A stretch of 64,000 bases of DNA from Mikania micrantha (GCA_009363875.1 CM018689.1:844501-908500); one strand, 5' to 3'; shown: positions 10,266-22,500, counted from the stretch's first letter. Translations and numbers: made by a program. The notes: generated by a model not told the origin, from the letters alone.

Positions 10266-11825
10266 TCATCGACATACAATGTTAGCCTCATATTTGGCTA
10301 ACCAGTCCATACCCAAAACTACATCGAATCCTCCTAAGGTAATAAGAAACAATCGTACTGGGAACCTATGACCTCCTATCTCAACATAACAATCATCAAT
10401 AGCCTCCGTCACCCTGGTCATCTTACCAATAGCCGTCTCTACATCAAATACCCGATCTATCTTCTTAACCTTCCCAGATAACCCATCACAGAAAGTAGAA
10501 GACACAAAACTCATACTGGCACCAGAATCAAACAATACAGAAGCAGGAATATTGTTGATAGAAAAGGTACCTGTGACCACATCAGGATCCTCAATCGCAT
10601 CATCCTTTGTCATCGTAAAGGCTCGTGCTTTAGCCTTCTGCTTCTCCTTTCCTTTTTCTTCTTTCTTACCCGAGCCCGAAGCATCGGCCCGAGGTTGCCT
10701 GCAATCTTTGGACAGATGTCCAACCCCATTACAGTTATAGCATCGAATCGTACCGGGACAGTTGGCTGAAAAGTGCCCCACCTTTCCACATCTGAAACAT
10801 AAGTTTGTGCCCACACGGCACAGCCCAGAGTGGCTCTTGCCACACTTACGGCATAGACCTGTTTCCTCTCGCTTGATCTTCTTGACAGAAGTCTTTCGTT
10901 GGTCTGTTCGACCCCTCTTAGTCCCGGAAGACTCCTTCACCCTGGTTTCCCCTTTCACTGGCTCATCGGCCATCACATCATCCCATACAATACCACTGAG
11001 TTCAACAGTGGAGTCAAAGGTCTTAGGAGCATTGGCCTTGACGTGAATCCTTACTTTTGGAGGCAAGCCCTCCATGTACAACTTCACCCTGCGTTCCTCG
11101 GTAGAAACCAGATGAGGAACAAGTCTTGCCATCTCATTGAATCGCGAAGTGTACTGCCTGTGATTCAGGCTTCCCGCCTTCAGCACCAGAAACTCTCTCT
11201 CAACCTTATCCAGCTCATTTTTGGGACAGAACTGCTTAGTGACCAGTTCCTTTAGATCGTCCCAAGTCATCTTCTCCATATCAGCTGCAGCTTTGGACTG
11301 CTTAATGGTGTTCCACCAGTGAAGTGCCTCCTCGACAAAAGAGTGAGCTGCGAACTTAACAGCTTGGTCGACTCGGCATTCACTGATGGAGATAACAGCC
11401 TCCATCGTGGATACCCAGTGGCAGGTGGCCACAGCATCCTTCTTACCATCGAAGGTCGGTGGGTTACATCCCTTGAAGGACTTGTAGTCACAGCCCTTCA
11501 ATTTCCCCGCCATAGAGTCGCCACTCTTTGTCTCGATGATCACAACTTCTTCATCTCCCTTGGAGCTTTCCTTGGTTCCTTCAGACTTGTCCTTTAGAGC
11601 ATCCTTTAATGCCTGAGCGATCAAGGCTGGTAGCTTCTCATCCATTATCTTGCAGACCTCATCAGAAATAGCCTTCACCACGATAGGCTCAAGAGTGAAC
11701 TCTTCTTCGTTCTCTGGTTGCTCGTTGTGCTCGTGGTCGTCTTCATTGACATGCTCTTCATTCTCGACATGTGGTTCTTCAGGTTCCTGTGGTTTCTTTC
11801 ACGGTCTACCCTTTTGTCCAGCCAT
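10266..11825 (-). pseudogene. Gy2 gag and protease
   Basis: Gag forms the virus-like particle and the protease cuts the polyprotein. The natural start is probably ATG at 11823-11825 (MAGQKGRP), but codon 9 is TGA (11799-11801); the open part starts at Met 11681. Seen in order: an acidic N-terminus (E/H/N-rich), a retrotransposon gag domain (ALHWWNTIKQ, MTWDDLKELVTKQFCPKNEL, YTSRFNEMARL), a basic stretch (SGTKRGRTDQRKTSVKKIK), three zinc-knuckle-like motifs (CRKCGKSHSGLC, CFRCGKVGHFSANC, CYNCNGVGHLSKDC; roughly 10850-10715), and an aspartic protease with DSGA near 10520 and VLGMDWL. A TGA (10266-10268) closes it, in frame with the RT part. Confidence 0.93.
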
Positions 11826-12141
11826 CTAACTATCTATAGAATGCAACAATTGATGAGTCAGTACAGGAATTAGTTTAGCACGAAATAAGTGTTGTAAATC
11901 GTTAATGACGTTGATCAGGTGTTATTAACCATTTACCCAACTCATAGGCTCTAAACGTTTCCCATCCCATCTCCTCAATGTGCATGACACTAACTACTTA
12001 CATAACCTTACATCTATCCTTTAACTCAACATAAACATTCGGCTCGTGGCATCCGTTCATCCGTGGTTGGCAATCTGCGTCAATTAATCCCATTCTCAGT
12101 TTAAGTCTTAGCATTTGGGATGCTAAGATCTCTCAAACTAT
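11826..12141 (-). other. Gy2 5' leader
   Basis: Untranslated leader between the primer-binding site and the gag start. In this family it should hold packaging and dimerisation signals, but I see no clear motif beyond an AT-rich composition. Confidence 0.6.
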
Positions 12142-12157
12142 GGCTCTGATACCAACT
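12142..12157 (-). other. Primer-binding site of Gy2
   Basis: On the minus strand AGTTGGTATCAGAGCC directly follows the 5' LTR. TGGTATCAGAGC is the standard complement of plant initiator tRNA-Met, the usual primer for Gypsy and Copia elements. Confidence 0.93.
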
Positions 12158-12572
12158 TGTGAGGCCTCAAAACCGGGCACCTCACAGAGGTTGGTTTTCA
12201 TCATAACACATAGCTCTTAAACTAAAAACTTTCATAATCATGCAGCGGAAATGTAAACATAGTTTGATAAACAGAAATCAGTAAAGCGTCTGTATCAAAA
12301 ACATATCGGATTGCCAAAACCATCGAATTCTCTATCTTGATGCCCCGAGCTCCATACCTTCCTTCTCCTTAGCCTTAACCTGACATACATGCTAAATCAA
12401 GTCAGCTTACGCTGGTGAGTTCTAGTTTTCGTAAAACAACATTAAACATACATATCATAAACATCATTCCATACACATAGTCCATAACCTTAGCACATAT
12501 CATCATTCCCATCATCGTCATACGTTCCACTGTCACCATACGAACAGTGGGCTTATGCCGGCACAAGGCTCC

Positions 12573-12858
12573 ATGTTTATAGCCCGATCGGCTCTTACCA
12601 TGTTTATAGCCCGATCGGCTCTTACCATGTTTATAGCCCGATCGGCTCCGTGTTTATAGCCCGGTCGGCTCCATGTTTATAGTCCGGTCGACTCTCTTGT
12701 TTATAGTCCGGTCGACTCCATGTTTATAGTCCGGTCGACTCTCATGTTTATAGTCCGGTCGACTCTTATGTTTATAGCCCGGTTGGCTCCCTGTTTATAG
12801 TTCGATCGACTACCCTGTTTATAGTCCGGTCGACTCCATGTTTATAGCCCGATCGGCT
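12573..12858. repeat. 12-unit tandem array in the Gy2 5' LTR
   Basis: Same array as 5354-5639. Two units here have picked up changes that disturb the arm symmetry or centre (GCCCGGTTGGC and GTTCGATCGAC), which helps tell ancestral from new variants. Confidence 0.9.
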
Positions 12859-14246
12859 GTTCATATCCTGATACGATCAGGTCATCATTCATTTTCACCC
12901 AGTACAAGTACCGGAGCATCATCATTCACACATACCCTATAGCACGTATAGGGACATCATTCATTCATCATACATTATACACTAGCATCATATCGTCATT
13001 CATCATAATCCTCATACATTTCATGCTAGCATTATAACATTATTCATCGGGTTAATCATGGCATCTTAGGCATGTCATACTAGCCTCATTTCATCATACC
13101 ATCATAACATACTAGCATCATTTCATCATACCATCATAACATACTAGCATCGTTATCATATCATAGCCTCATGGTGTCATACTATCATCCTAGCCACCTA
13201 GGACCTTGCCATATCCCTATAATTATTCTCATAGTTATCGTCATGAAGCATGTGATCATAAAGTCATCATAATATCATATGCTAGCATCATTATCATGTC
13301 ATGTTATTCATCATCATAACTCATTTATCATGCATTCATCATACTTAGCATACTTTCATGCATACACCATGCTAACACATAAACATGCATACATAGTCAG
13401 GGCATATCATCATTCATTCATCATCATCGTAAGCACATAACATCATAGACATAACAATAAGCATGTATGTCAGCCCAAAACAGCAAACATAAAAGAGGGC
13501 GTCTAGAACTCACCTGATAGTAGACTCCTGTTTTCCTTAGCCGAACTCCTTAGCTAGGACTCAAGGAACCTACATCATTACATTATCTTATCACATTCCA
13601 TTCTTAGACTTAGAATTTATTCTAAGTCCTTATAGTCAACTAGTTCCCCCTCATAACTACAAGTCCTCGGACCCGGATAGTATTCGAATTACCTGTGGTT
13701 CACGAACTACTTCAGTACCTGAAATCCCTGTATTCGAAACACTAGAGTACACGAAATAACCTTGGTACACGAAATGGCCCTTGTACTCGAAATGCCATGT
13801 ACACGAAGTACTCTTGTATTCGAAATAGTCATGCACTCGAAATAACAATATATTTTCGAATACCCTCTATACCTGATTTCGTGTACTCATCATTTCGTCA
13901 TTAAACATCTCAGAAATTCATCTAAGACTTTGGGGAGCTAGTTCTAGTTTTCTTAGGTTGTTACCAACGTATTGGAACCTCAAAGTTACGAACTTTATGC
14001 ATAAAGGTGTGAGCTTTATGCATAAGTTCACTTTTGTTTAACCATCCTAACTTTTGCATAAAAATCCTAGCTTTATGGTTTGGAACACTTACTTGAAGCT
14101 AGATGATCACTCCTGTAGATTCTCGTTCGTTTCCCCCTTCCGTTTGGTTAGTTAAAAGCTCGATCCTTTGAAGTTCCGGGACTCCACTTCGTGTACTCGA
14201 GAGATTGTGCTTCCAGCCAAAGGTTGTCACATTTCCCAAGGCACTC

Positions 14247-14256
14247 CTATTTATAG
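14247..14256 (-). promoter_or_regulatory. TATA box of the Gy2 5' LTR
   Basis: CTATAAATAG on the minus strand. Four TTCGNGTAC-type motifs lie between it and the LTR start. Confidence 0.8.
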
Positions 14257-14437
14257 GCAGTGTCCTTGTACTCGAAATATGGTGTACACGAATTCTGGTG
14301 TACACGAATTCTGAAATTTCGAGTACACGATTTCTAAGCTTCACTTGGTTATTTTCCGTCCCTTTTCTAGCAAGTTAATTGTTTGTTACGCATTCGTAAG
14401 TTCAAGTAACTTGTATTAGAAAATTTGGGATGTTACA

Positions 14438-14442
14438 AGCAA
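14438..14442. repeat. Target-site duplication of Gy2, right copy
   Basis: AGCAA, identical to 4934-4938. Confidence 0.92.
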
Positions 14443-14783
14443 CCCCTCTTTGCACCAAATGCCAATTCCACCATCACGCCAGCAGCCGGTGCTAACAATG
14501 CTCCAACTGTGGGAAGTATGGCCATTGGGTTCAACATTGTAAATTACATGCAGGTACATTTCCCTCATGTGTTAACTGTAGGTACCATCATGCTGAAAGT
14601 AAACCATGTAAACAATGCTCATATTGTGGAATGATGGGTCATGGGAACCGGGATTGCAGAACTTATTTGGCTTAGAGCAAGAAGAATGCTGTGACAGCAT
14701 GCCCTTTGACGAGCAACAACAAATGTTGCTACACGTGTGGAGAACCTTGCCATATAGCTAAGAATTGCCCCAAGAGAGTGTAA
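14443..14783 (+). pseudogene. Gy3 gag zinc-finger region
   Basis: This is the nucleic-acid-binding end of a Gypsy gag. The frame CTKCQFHHHASSRC, then CSNCGKYGHWVQHC, then a second CVNCRYHHAESKPC and CSYCGMMGHGNRDC, then CCYTCGEPCHIAKNC can be read, interrupted by a TAA after the first SSRC and a TAG after RTYLA. The Gy6 gag (63455-63660) has only one copy of the CxxCxxHH plus knuckle pair before its last knuckle, so the pair appears duplicated here. The frame ends at TAA 14781-14783. Gy2 is inserted just upstream. Confidence 0.8.
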
Positions 14784-17440
14784 CCAGCTGACCTAATGCT
14801 CTCTTGTGAAGTTTTTGTTTCGTCATTTTCCACTGTTCGTTAAGATCGGAAGAGTGGCACATGTATGTTCCCTTTAAACCCTCAATAAGTGCAATGTGTG
14901 TAGTTTAATGTATGCATTGCAAGATGCCTATCTCTTCTCAATTTCACAATAACACCCAACTCCAGAATATTGTGAAAATAAATCAAATCCGAGAGATACA
15001 TTAGTTTCTGAGCAGAAGATGTGTTGTCTAATTTAGCCAGCACTAGGTAATGATGACAGATAAAGGGACGAAGATGTAAAACGTCCTCGTCGAATAAAAG
15101 ATATAGTGAAGTGTATTTCCACTAAACTACCGAGAATTTCCATTAACGCGAACATGAAGTTTTTGACCGACCTGACTTCTGTGAGTGACTTCGATAGTCT
15201 CAAGCCTGTAGAGGTAAGTGCTTTTAAAAGAGTAGGATTTATTCAAACAATTGCAGGAGTCAGTAGGGCACGAAATTCATTCAATCGAGTTTTCCCATCG
15301 TGAGGACTCCAATTTCTTTTGTGTAAAATAAGGAGTCCATACAGATATGTACTGACTGCAGAGAACACGGCAAATCAACCTTCAAGAAACAGTATCAAAT
15401 ATTAGAGATTGTCGAAACTGGTTGAATCATTCACTTTTAACCATGAAAGTCTAATCTTGATTCCCATGGCATACTTCCCTAAAACCCTCCATCGTCACAT
15501 TTTCGTTCATTTAGCCAATTTTTTTCCGTAGTACTTGGATGTGAAAGCTTAAAAGAACTTCATTTCCATACGACTATGATAAAATTATCTGCCACGATAC
15601 GCTATAATTTACAGAATTAATAATAGAATACAAAAATGTAGTAGAGCAATAACACAAATTGGCTTTAACACTATTGAGAAAGGAAAACCTCCACGAACAC
15701 ACAACCTTCACCATACCAAAGGGATAACAGTGACCTTACTGTGTGTTGGGATGAATTTCATTTAGAGACTCGATTGTGTGTTGAACCCATGAGGCGAAGC
15801 TAACGCCTACACATCATTATAACTTGAGGAACACAAGTAAGGCTATACATCATATGAATGGAATTTGGAATAGAAGTAATTGCCTTTGAAAGTTAGAGGT
15901 ATTACTCACACAACGCAGAGCACACCATTCTTTCGGTCACCAGAGTTGAGCTCTCGTGTACAAGAACATGCCAGAATGCAAGTGCAAGCAAGTTGCGTGA
16001 ACTGATTACACTAATGTCACAACGGATGGCTTTGAGCGAATGTGGAGAGCACATAACAACCTTCTTTGGGAAAACCATAATACACATCGAAAGTCAACAA
16101 AAAGGCTCAAAGAATTGCGGTGTGTTAAGACTGCTTGACGTAGCCCAAAGCAGCGAGAATAGATACCCACACGTTCCTATTTCCCGTGAATATGAGCTAA
16201 GAAATGGATACATTTGACAATATAAACGGAGCCATGGTCTTCCAGTAGTTGCTGGGAGCTACAAAAGATTCATATTATAGATACTTAAGATGAGTCGGCC
16301 CCCGATCACACTAAACTAATGAATTCAATCATACATAGGAGAAGAACCAACAAGAGTGTTTTCACAAAGAATGTTCACAACCCAAGTGAGGTGATCTTCA
16401 AGAACCCACTTCAGAAAGTACGAAGGTCGTTCAGTACGATTTCGTAATAGGGAATCATTAGTATTCACACATAGTGAGATGGAACCACCCTCCACGTGCC
16501 CCGACAACTCAAGTGCATGAGAAGAACTTATCTATCCATGACCTGGAACTATGATTGATAAGCCTTGTCAACAAAGACTTTTAAAGCACCATTCATGTAG
16601 GTTTCATGTGTCAGTCATAATGATCATGAAAGGTTGTGACGCACATTCAATAGGAAGAGACACTATTTCTGCCCGAGTGAGGGGTCAAACACCTGAATGG
16701 TTACCACTGGTGATGAGAGGTCATTTTTACAGTTCTGACATTTAGTCGTAAGCCTCGAATTCAGAAGGATAAATTCAATCGTGTGTGACTGAACAATGTG
16801 AGAACTGTACAATCATGCTCATATAACCCTGCACATTCAATCACTAATGATTGACATAAATGAATTTAAGGGCATTTCTAGAATGCAGTGCAGATACACG
16901 ACTTCAATAAAAAGTCTAACGATGTAGACTAATTTCTGAAAAAAACCCCAAAATCTTTACGAAGAAAATTTGTAAGCTTACATCAGGTAGGAGGCGTAAT
17001 GTTGACACTTATGATCATTCATGTACCAGTGAAATGTACCAGGACTTTAATAGATTCAGATCAGGAACCATCTTGCGTGTCCCAAAGACTGAAGTTAAAC
17101 AATAGAAGTGTTTTCGTTGGTAGGAGATTATGCTACTTGGGTTATTGTGAATAACTAACCGAATTCACACATCTACTTTTACTCAGAATTCAATCATCAT
17201 TCCAGTAAAGGAATGACACATTGGCATCAATAGTGTTCGTCACATCAAATGTGCATTAACTACGGTGAAATGTAGAGTCAACGAGACTTTGATTCTTTAC
17301 ATCAAGGGGAATCGTGTAGACACCCAACTCATCCTTCTCAAAATTCACATGTCAAATGCAAGTCAAGTATCTCCATCAAATTCAAAAAGTAAAGAAAGTC
17401 TCGATAGCATAGTTCAAATTTCGGTATGAAATTCCTTCAA
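14784..17440 (+). pseudogene. Heavily decayed Gy3 protease-RT-integrase region
   Basis: By position this is the pol region of Gy3 (gag upstream, polypurine tract and LTR downstream), but it is almost unreadable. A relic of the RT motif MCIDYRELNKL can be made out near 15340-15380 as MCTDCREHGKS. No other domain is secure, and ORFs of 60-74 codons here are chance frames. At 2.7 kb it is shorter than an intact pol, so deletions are likely. A 12-nt match to an Illumina adapter end (14843-14854) is probably coincidence. Confidence 0.55.
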
Positions 17441-17450
17441 TAAGGGGGAC
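17441..17450 (+). other. Polypurine tract of Gy3
   Basis: TAAGGGGGAC precedes the LTR and follows TTTCGGTATGAAATTCC, the drifted form of the pre-tract sequence of Gy1 and Gy5. Confidence 0.8.
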
Positions 17451-17653
17451 TGAGACAACTGGTATACACACTAGAATTAGGTCTGAAATCCAAAGGTGTA
17501 CAAGACAACAGCAGAGAATACTATAGTGCGAGAGTTACGAGTATGATTACAAATACATAATCACATACGAAGGATACCCTAGAGCAAAATGGATATGTTA
17601 GGAATCACGCAAACACAAAGCAAAAGAAAATACAAGCCTCTTATGAGGGAAAC
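17451..17653 (+). repeat. Gy3 LTR, segment 1 of 3
   Basis: The LTR starts TGAGACAACTGG. It is cut after 203 bp by the solo LTR, with GAAAC (17649-17653) duplicated at 21432-21436. Segments 2 and 3 are 21437-22031 and 35557-37509. Joined, the LTR is about 2.75 kb, the same size as the Gy4 LTR. Confidence 0.8.
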
Positions 17654-20600
17654 TGTCACACCTCGAGCCTGCGGGCCGGATCGAATGTCCTGTCGGGCAG
17701 AAGATTCTCGGGGCGCGATATCGTGTAATAACCGGAATGATCAGATTGTATACATAGCATCAACATTGAGAATAACTAAAGCACAAATAGCATTAAACTA
17801 GGATGACAAAGTTAAATTACAATTTGTCAATGGTTGATAATTTAACTAAGTCAACCTATCAAAAGTGATTCATAGTCAATCAACAAAAGTATGTGCTTTC
17901 AAAAAGCTACTAGGTCCTTTTGCTGGGCATCCTAGTATGCAATGTTGAGCCTTAGCTTACTCCTGTACATCACCTGATAAACATGTAAGAAAACAAGGTC
18001 AACATATGGTTGGTGAGTTCATATATTTTAGTATTTGAAAAATAGCTTTGCAACACTTTTCGGTAACAACCTTAATCTCATTAATAACCACCTGTCCTAT
18101 CCAGTTCGGTATGCTTATATATAGGGCATACGTAGGGTCAAGCTTACCACCAGCCTAGCCGCCAGCCCACCACATACTAAACCACATATGACATTGTTGT
18201 TAATGATAATTAAGCGTTTTACCTACCATCCAATTCCATTTCCATCATAGCTTAAAGCATTCTGTTTAAGAATTTCAAACACACACACAATAGCATTTGA
18301 AAATCAAGTTTATAGAGTTACTTCTATGGACAACTGAATACCCTGAGGAATCCAATATCAATCCGTAGAAGAAACAAAATGTGACTTTCAACATCGGTGT
18401 TTTGATAAAGGAGTTCTCAAGATGACATAGAGTCAACTAGAGGAAACCAAAATCATCCTAGTCACTCATCACAAAACCGTAGATGAACCAAGAAGAACAC
18501 TGAATGACTAGTAGGGGTTGACACCATAGGTCAACACTCGGCGGCCAATCAGTATGTCTTACGAAGTCCAATAGCTTTAGCATACAAGTTTATAGCATAC
18601 AAATTGTTTATCCTTTACGTATCATGTGCACAAGTACTAGCTTCACAACCGGAATCCCATTCCATTAGTTTTAGCATTACAAGCATTCCAAGCATTTTTA
18701 AATATTTCAAACATTTCAAGCATTTCAAGCATTCTGGAATTTCAAGCATATAAGTCTTTCTGAGCTTAAGAATATGAGCTTTCAGTAGTATAGTGTATAA
18801 AAGCATTTCAGAGTTTTAGTATTTGTTTTTCTAAAGCGTTTGTAGCATCACGAGTTTAAAGCATCAAAGTGTAAGTGTATAAAGCATTAGCGTCAAGAGT
18901 AAGTATAAAAGCGTTAAGAAAAATTTAAACATTTATTTAAAATACGTAAACATGCTTCTCAGTCCCGAAGTAAAACAAAATAGGTTGAAAGGGGGCAAAT
19001 GAACTCACCATTAGTGTAGTAGGCCTGTATGACTAAGAATCAGATATGCACGCTCTCGTACTTTGTAATTTATGTAGCTTCAGAACCTGAGTTGATATAT
19101 TGTGATTCGTACACGATAAGTATTTATAATTGACGTAGATAAGGGTTTGGTCTCGGTGTTCGACAATGTGTCCTAAGGGTTTCTAATGTGTTACTAGCAT
19201 TTCGCTAAGTATTTCTAAGCTAAGTATTTCTCATGCCCTTTATTCATTAGTTAGTAGTAATTAAACCTTATTTGCATGACGTTTACAAGTTAAATCATTG
19301 CATTCTAGAAATCATCCTTTATAACCTCATACTTTATTAAGTTAAATAAACAAATCTCAAGTCTAAAATCATTTAATTTATGTTAATATACTTTAATAAA
19401 TTAATATTATGATTACATTTTACATGACATCACTTTTTTTTATTACGAAACATCAGTTAATTTATGAAAACTCACATTAATAGTATAAGGACTTGAATTA
19501 ACTCCTTTAAGTTAATCATAAGCCCTTTATTAGTTTATATTTGTTTAGTTGTTATCTTTTTGAGTTGATAATTAACGAAGATCATTCCATGAGAATAATA
19601 AGTTTATTATCTATGAAATGAAATCACTAAGGATTTAGAAGTTAATCATATAAGACTAGCATCATCCATACTTCGTGTATTTTCCTTAGCTTCTCACAAG
19701 TTTCCTTTTGTTTCTTTAGCTTATTGTACTCATAGCTTCTCATCATGTTAATTATGTTTAGTTTATTAGCTTTGAAAACACTATTAGTTAATACTTAGTA
19801 GTTTAGACTTTTAACTTACAGTTAGTATTCCACCCTTGAACCCCATCGTTCCCTAGCATCTTTATGCATGGTTTTGCTTTAATAACATCCACTGTATTAT
19901 AGTTCTAAGCTTGTTAAAACATAGGTTTTTCATATTTAAAAGTGTTTAGAAATCTTGTTAATCACACCTCAATATCGATGGGGATACCAAACCGATTAAC
20001 ACCATAAAACCCTAGTAGCTTCCTTCTCAACTAACCGATGTTCAAACCACTATTGTGAACTCATTTCTTAAGTATTTTAGTTGGTTCCAAGACCCAATTA
20101 CTTGGAACACATCAATGTATTAATATCGACAGCATAGGGCTAGTATTGATGACCAGGTTTTGATCAATATCGATGAGACCCAGTTGTACACATTCGACAC
20201 TGCAATCTCGACAGACCTGGGTTGGCAGCTCATGTTGGCCATCGATACTATTAGTATCGATGGTCTTTCATTTTCCAGCCTTTGGAGGTCTTCGACACTA
20301 GCAATATCGGCCTTGTTCCATCAATCCTAACCCATAGAAGCTGCTAATATCGACTGACAAAAGTGGGTAAGTTCCAGCTCATCGATACTGTCCTTTTTCT
20401 TGCTGTTCTTGCGTCGACACTAGTGTTCTCATGTTTATCTTCGATTTTAAGCATTCCAAACTTCAATATAACTTTTTCCTTAGCATCCTAGATCGATTTA
20501 GAGCAAAAACTAAGGGTCTAAAGACCTGAAACGAGCTGAAAATGTCCAGGTCGTTCGAAGAAGAAAGTGAATAGTGTAAACTTCTGAAAATCAGTGATTT

Positions 20601-21431
20601 CTCACTCATTTATACCTCGTTTTTGGCAATTCTATGCTTGATTTATTCATCTCTTCATGATCTACACGTTCCCATGGTTGTTTTGACACCAAAATCACCC
20701 AATTTGGTGCATAATTGAGAAACTTATGGGGTTTTTAGTAAGAGAATAGTGTAGAGAGAGAAAGTGTCGGGTTAGAGAGAGAGGATGGGTTGGTGTGAGC
20801 AATAAATGACATTTAATGTCATTTTATCACTTTCATCGTTCGGGCGTGTTCGGGCTCGTTCGGTTTTCTCGTAACGAAACGTTACGATTTTATAAAATAA
20901 GATTTTCTAAATTATTTTAGGTGGTAATTCCTAGTAAATTAACGAATTATCTTATATTTTTTTTAATATTTCAAAAATATTTAATTTAACTGTTTAATCG
21001 AATTATACAGTTTTCGCGCGTCTTCGTTCGGATCGTCACCCGTACGAAGACGACAATAACTGTACATTCCGATTCGATTATCTAATTATTGGATATCATT
21101 CAGAACGCTAAACCATAGATATATTCGTGCAAATCGTCATTAACACGAATACTCCGTTAGTTTAATGTTCACTTAAGAACATCCGTTATTGTTTTGTTTT
21201 AGTGGTTCTCGCATACGTTTATACATAATAATTCCTAAACTAACAAACATAGTATAATTTAATGTTGCCAGACAAAATCTGACTGTTGCATTATAGTTTA
21301 CACAGTGTTTCTGAAATAGTTTAATAAGCATTTAGCATTAATAGCATAGAATAAGCATTACACATAGTTTCATCCTAAAGTCTGTTGTACCTTGCACTGT
21401 TCCGAACTACTCTTCGGGCACTGATGTTACA
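17654..21431 (-). mobile_element. Solo LTR of a Gypsy element (3.78 kb)
   Basis: On the minus strand it starts TGTAACATCAGTGCCCG at 21431 and ends CGAGGTGTGACA at 17654. It is flanked by the 5-bp duplication GAAAC (17649-17653 and 21432-21436). There is no interior region, primer-binding site or polypurine tract, so this is what remains after recombination between two LTRs. It is related to the Gy1/Gy4 LTRs (same GC-rich end, same dyad modules) but clearly diverged. It holds a TCGA-centred repeat region (about 20110-20440), and no convincing TATA box. It lies inside the Gy3 LTR. ORFs within it are not credible genes. Confidence 0.9.
21020..21151 (-). promoter_or_regulatory. Two TGACG dyad modules in the solo LTR
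   Basis: Module A (21122-21151) has arms TATTCGTG and CACGAATA around a drifted TGACGATT core. Module B (21020-21051) has arms GTCTTCGTTCG and CGTACGAAGAC (10 of 11 paired) around GGTGACGATC. Arm sequences differ from the Gy1 and Gy4 arms while pairing is kept. Confidence 0.6.
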
Positions 21432-21485
21432 GAAACAATAAATAAAACTATAACAGAAACCATTCTTGGGCATCAATCTAACGGG

Positions 21486-21619
21486 ATATTCAGATGGGTG
21501 ACGATCTATGTGAATATGTCGTCGGATTTGATACATCAAATTATATCTTTACAGTATAAAAACAAAGTCAGAAAATCAGACAAATGTTACTTTTGTGTGC
21601 ATGACGATTCATGCAAATG
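21486..21619 (+). promoter_or_regulatory. Two TGACG dyad modules in the Gy3 LTR
   Basis: Module A (21486-21517) has arms ATATTCA and TGAATAT around a core containing GGTGACGATC. Module B (21590-21619) has weaker arms (7 of 10 paired) around CATGACGATT. The spacing of about 103 bp matches the other LTRs. Confidence 0.55.
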
Positions 21620-21876
21620 CATACGTGAGTTTCATACCTCTGATAGAAATTAATAACTATTTTAAAATACTTTTCACAAAATATTCTGATTAACGAACTT
21701 AAAACGAAGATAAGATTCACTTTTAAATAATAAAACTTGTTACACACTCAGCTATTCATATGAATGAGCATTTATTCGTGCTAATGAGTCACTAGCGGAG
21801 AAGCTTTTCAACAGTAGAGTTATTTGTGGGAATGAGAGCCATTCGTACGAATGACTTATTCATGCAACAACGCAGG

Positions 21877-21884
21877 TATAAAAG
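21877..21884 (+). promoter_or_regulatory. TATA box of the Gy3 LTR
   Basis: TATAAAAG, about 258 bp after dyad module B, followed by a TC-rich leader (TTTTTCCTTCTCATTTTTC). Confidence 0.7.
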
Positions 21885-22031
21885 CAACACTTACGTTTTT
21901 CCTTCTCATTTTTCACCCAATTCACCCAAACGAAACCTTAGTCGCCCCTCACAAAATTTCGGTCATTTCCAAATGAAATCGGACCATTTGAGCTTCAAAA
22001 TCATGTTTATTTCATTTCCAGCATCTTCATT

Positions 22032-22484
22032 TGTAGAATTGCTCTCGATCGATCAACGGAATCCTATTAACAATCAAATCTATGCGGAATCTAGATTTGA
22101 TCTATATGAGTCAAAGAAAAACAATCATTTATAAACATCATTTCATTGAATGTAATAATTTGATTACAATGAAATGAACAAGAACACACAGTTCTTACAA
22201 TCTCACACAGAGAAAACAGATCTGTCTCACTTACAAAAACTGACGAAGTGACAAACCTCTAGACAAACCTGCTATATATACATACTATTCGGACGAACCT
22301 AGCCGAACCCATAGGTTCGCCAGCCGAACATTGAGGTTCGCTGGACGAACCTTTACAATACATAGCCTAGGTTCGCCGAACCTATACACAACCTTGCCTA
22401 GGTTCATGGGCCAGACGAACCTATGCAAAACCTATATAAACTTATACATTTTGAAAAGCAAACTATTACAAAAATGTCCTAACA
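22032..22484 (-). repeat. Co1 3' LTR
   Basis: 453 bp with TG...CA ends. It is rich in CGAACC and GGTTCG in both orientations (22289-22440), forming nested inverted repeats. TATATA-type sequences are present but a single promoter cannot be chosen. Confidence 0.95.
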
Positions 22485-22500
22485 AGCTCCCCCTTAATAG
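22485..22500 (-). other. Polypurine tract of Co1
   Basis: CTATTAAGGGGGAGCT on the minus strand abuts the 3' LTR; Co2 has the same AAGGGGGAG core at 47051-47066. Confidence 0.9.

Larger units (their letters stand above)
4939..14437 (-). mobile_element. Complete Ty3/Gypsy retrotransposon Gy2 (9.5 kb)
   Basis: The element has two near-identical LTRs (2279 and 2280 bp), a 5-bp target duplication AGCAA, an initiator-tRNA-Met-type primer-binding site (12142-12157), gag-protease-RT-RNase H-integrase in Gypsy order, and a polypurine tract (7218-7231). By eye the LTRs differ at about 15 positions plus one indel, roughly 0.7%, making it the youngest insertion in the window. The polyprotein is nearly full length but carries four in-frame stops and one 1-nt insertion. 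It sits inside the gag of the older Gy3 in opposite orientation. Integrase and gag resemble chromovirus-type elements; the clade name is an inference. Confidence 0.96.
12158..14437 (-). repeat. Gy2 5' LTR
   Basis: Same content as the 3' LTR (4939-7217) with about 15 substitutions and one extra C. It includes the 12-unit array (12573-12858), the GTAYNCGAAAT-type motif cluster (about 13680-13870) and a TATA box. This copy would drive transcription of Gy2. Confidence 0.95.
21437..22031 (+). repeat. Gy3 LTR, segment 2 of 3
   Basis: Continues the + strand LTR between the solo LTR and Co1. It holds the dyad modules (21486-21619), a TATA box (21877-21884) and the start of the transcribed leader. 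The last 5 bp, TCATT (22027-22031), are the Co1 target duplication. Confidence 0.8.

Noticed and set aside
7738..11597. Several + strand ORFs (7738-7968, 8127-8360, 10762-11046, 10899-11255, 11319-11597)
   Set aside because: They are antisense shadows of Gy2 gag and pol, with no protein features of their own.
14843..14854. AGATCGGAAGAG, identical to the first 12 bases of the common Illumina adapter
   Set aside because: The next bases (TGGCAC) do not continue the adapter (CACACG), and the surrounding sequence reads smoothly as degenerate Gypsy DNA. A chance 12-mer is more likely than contamination.
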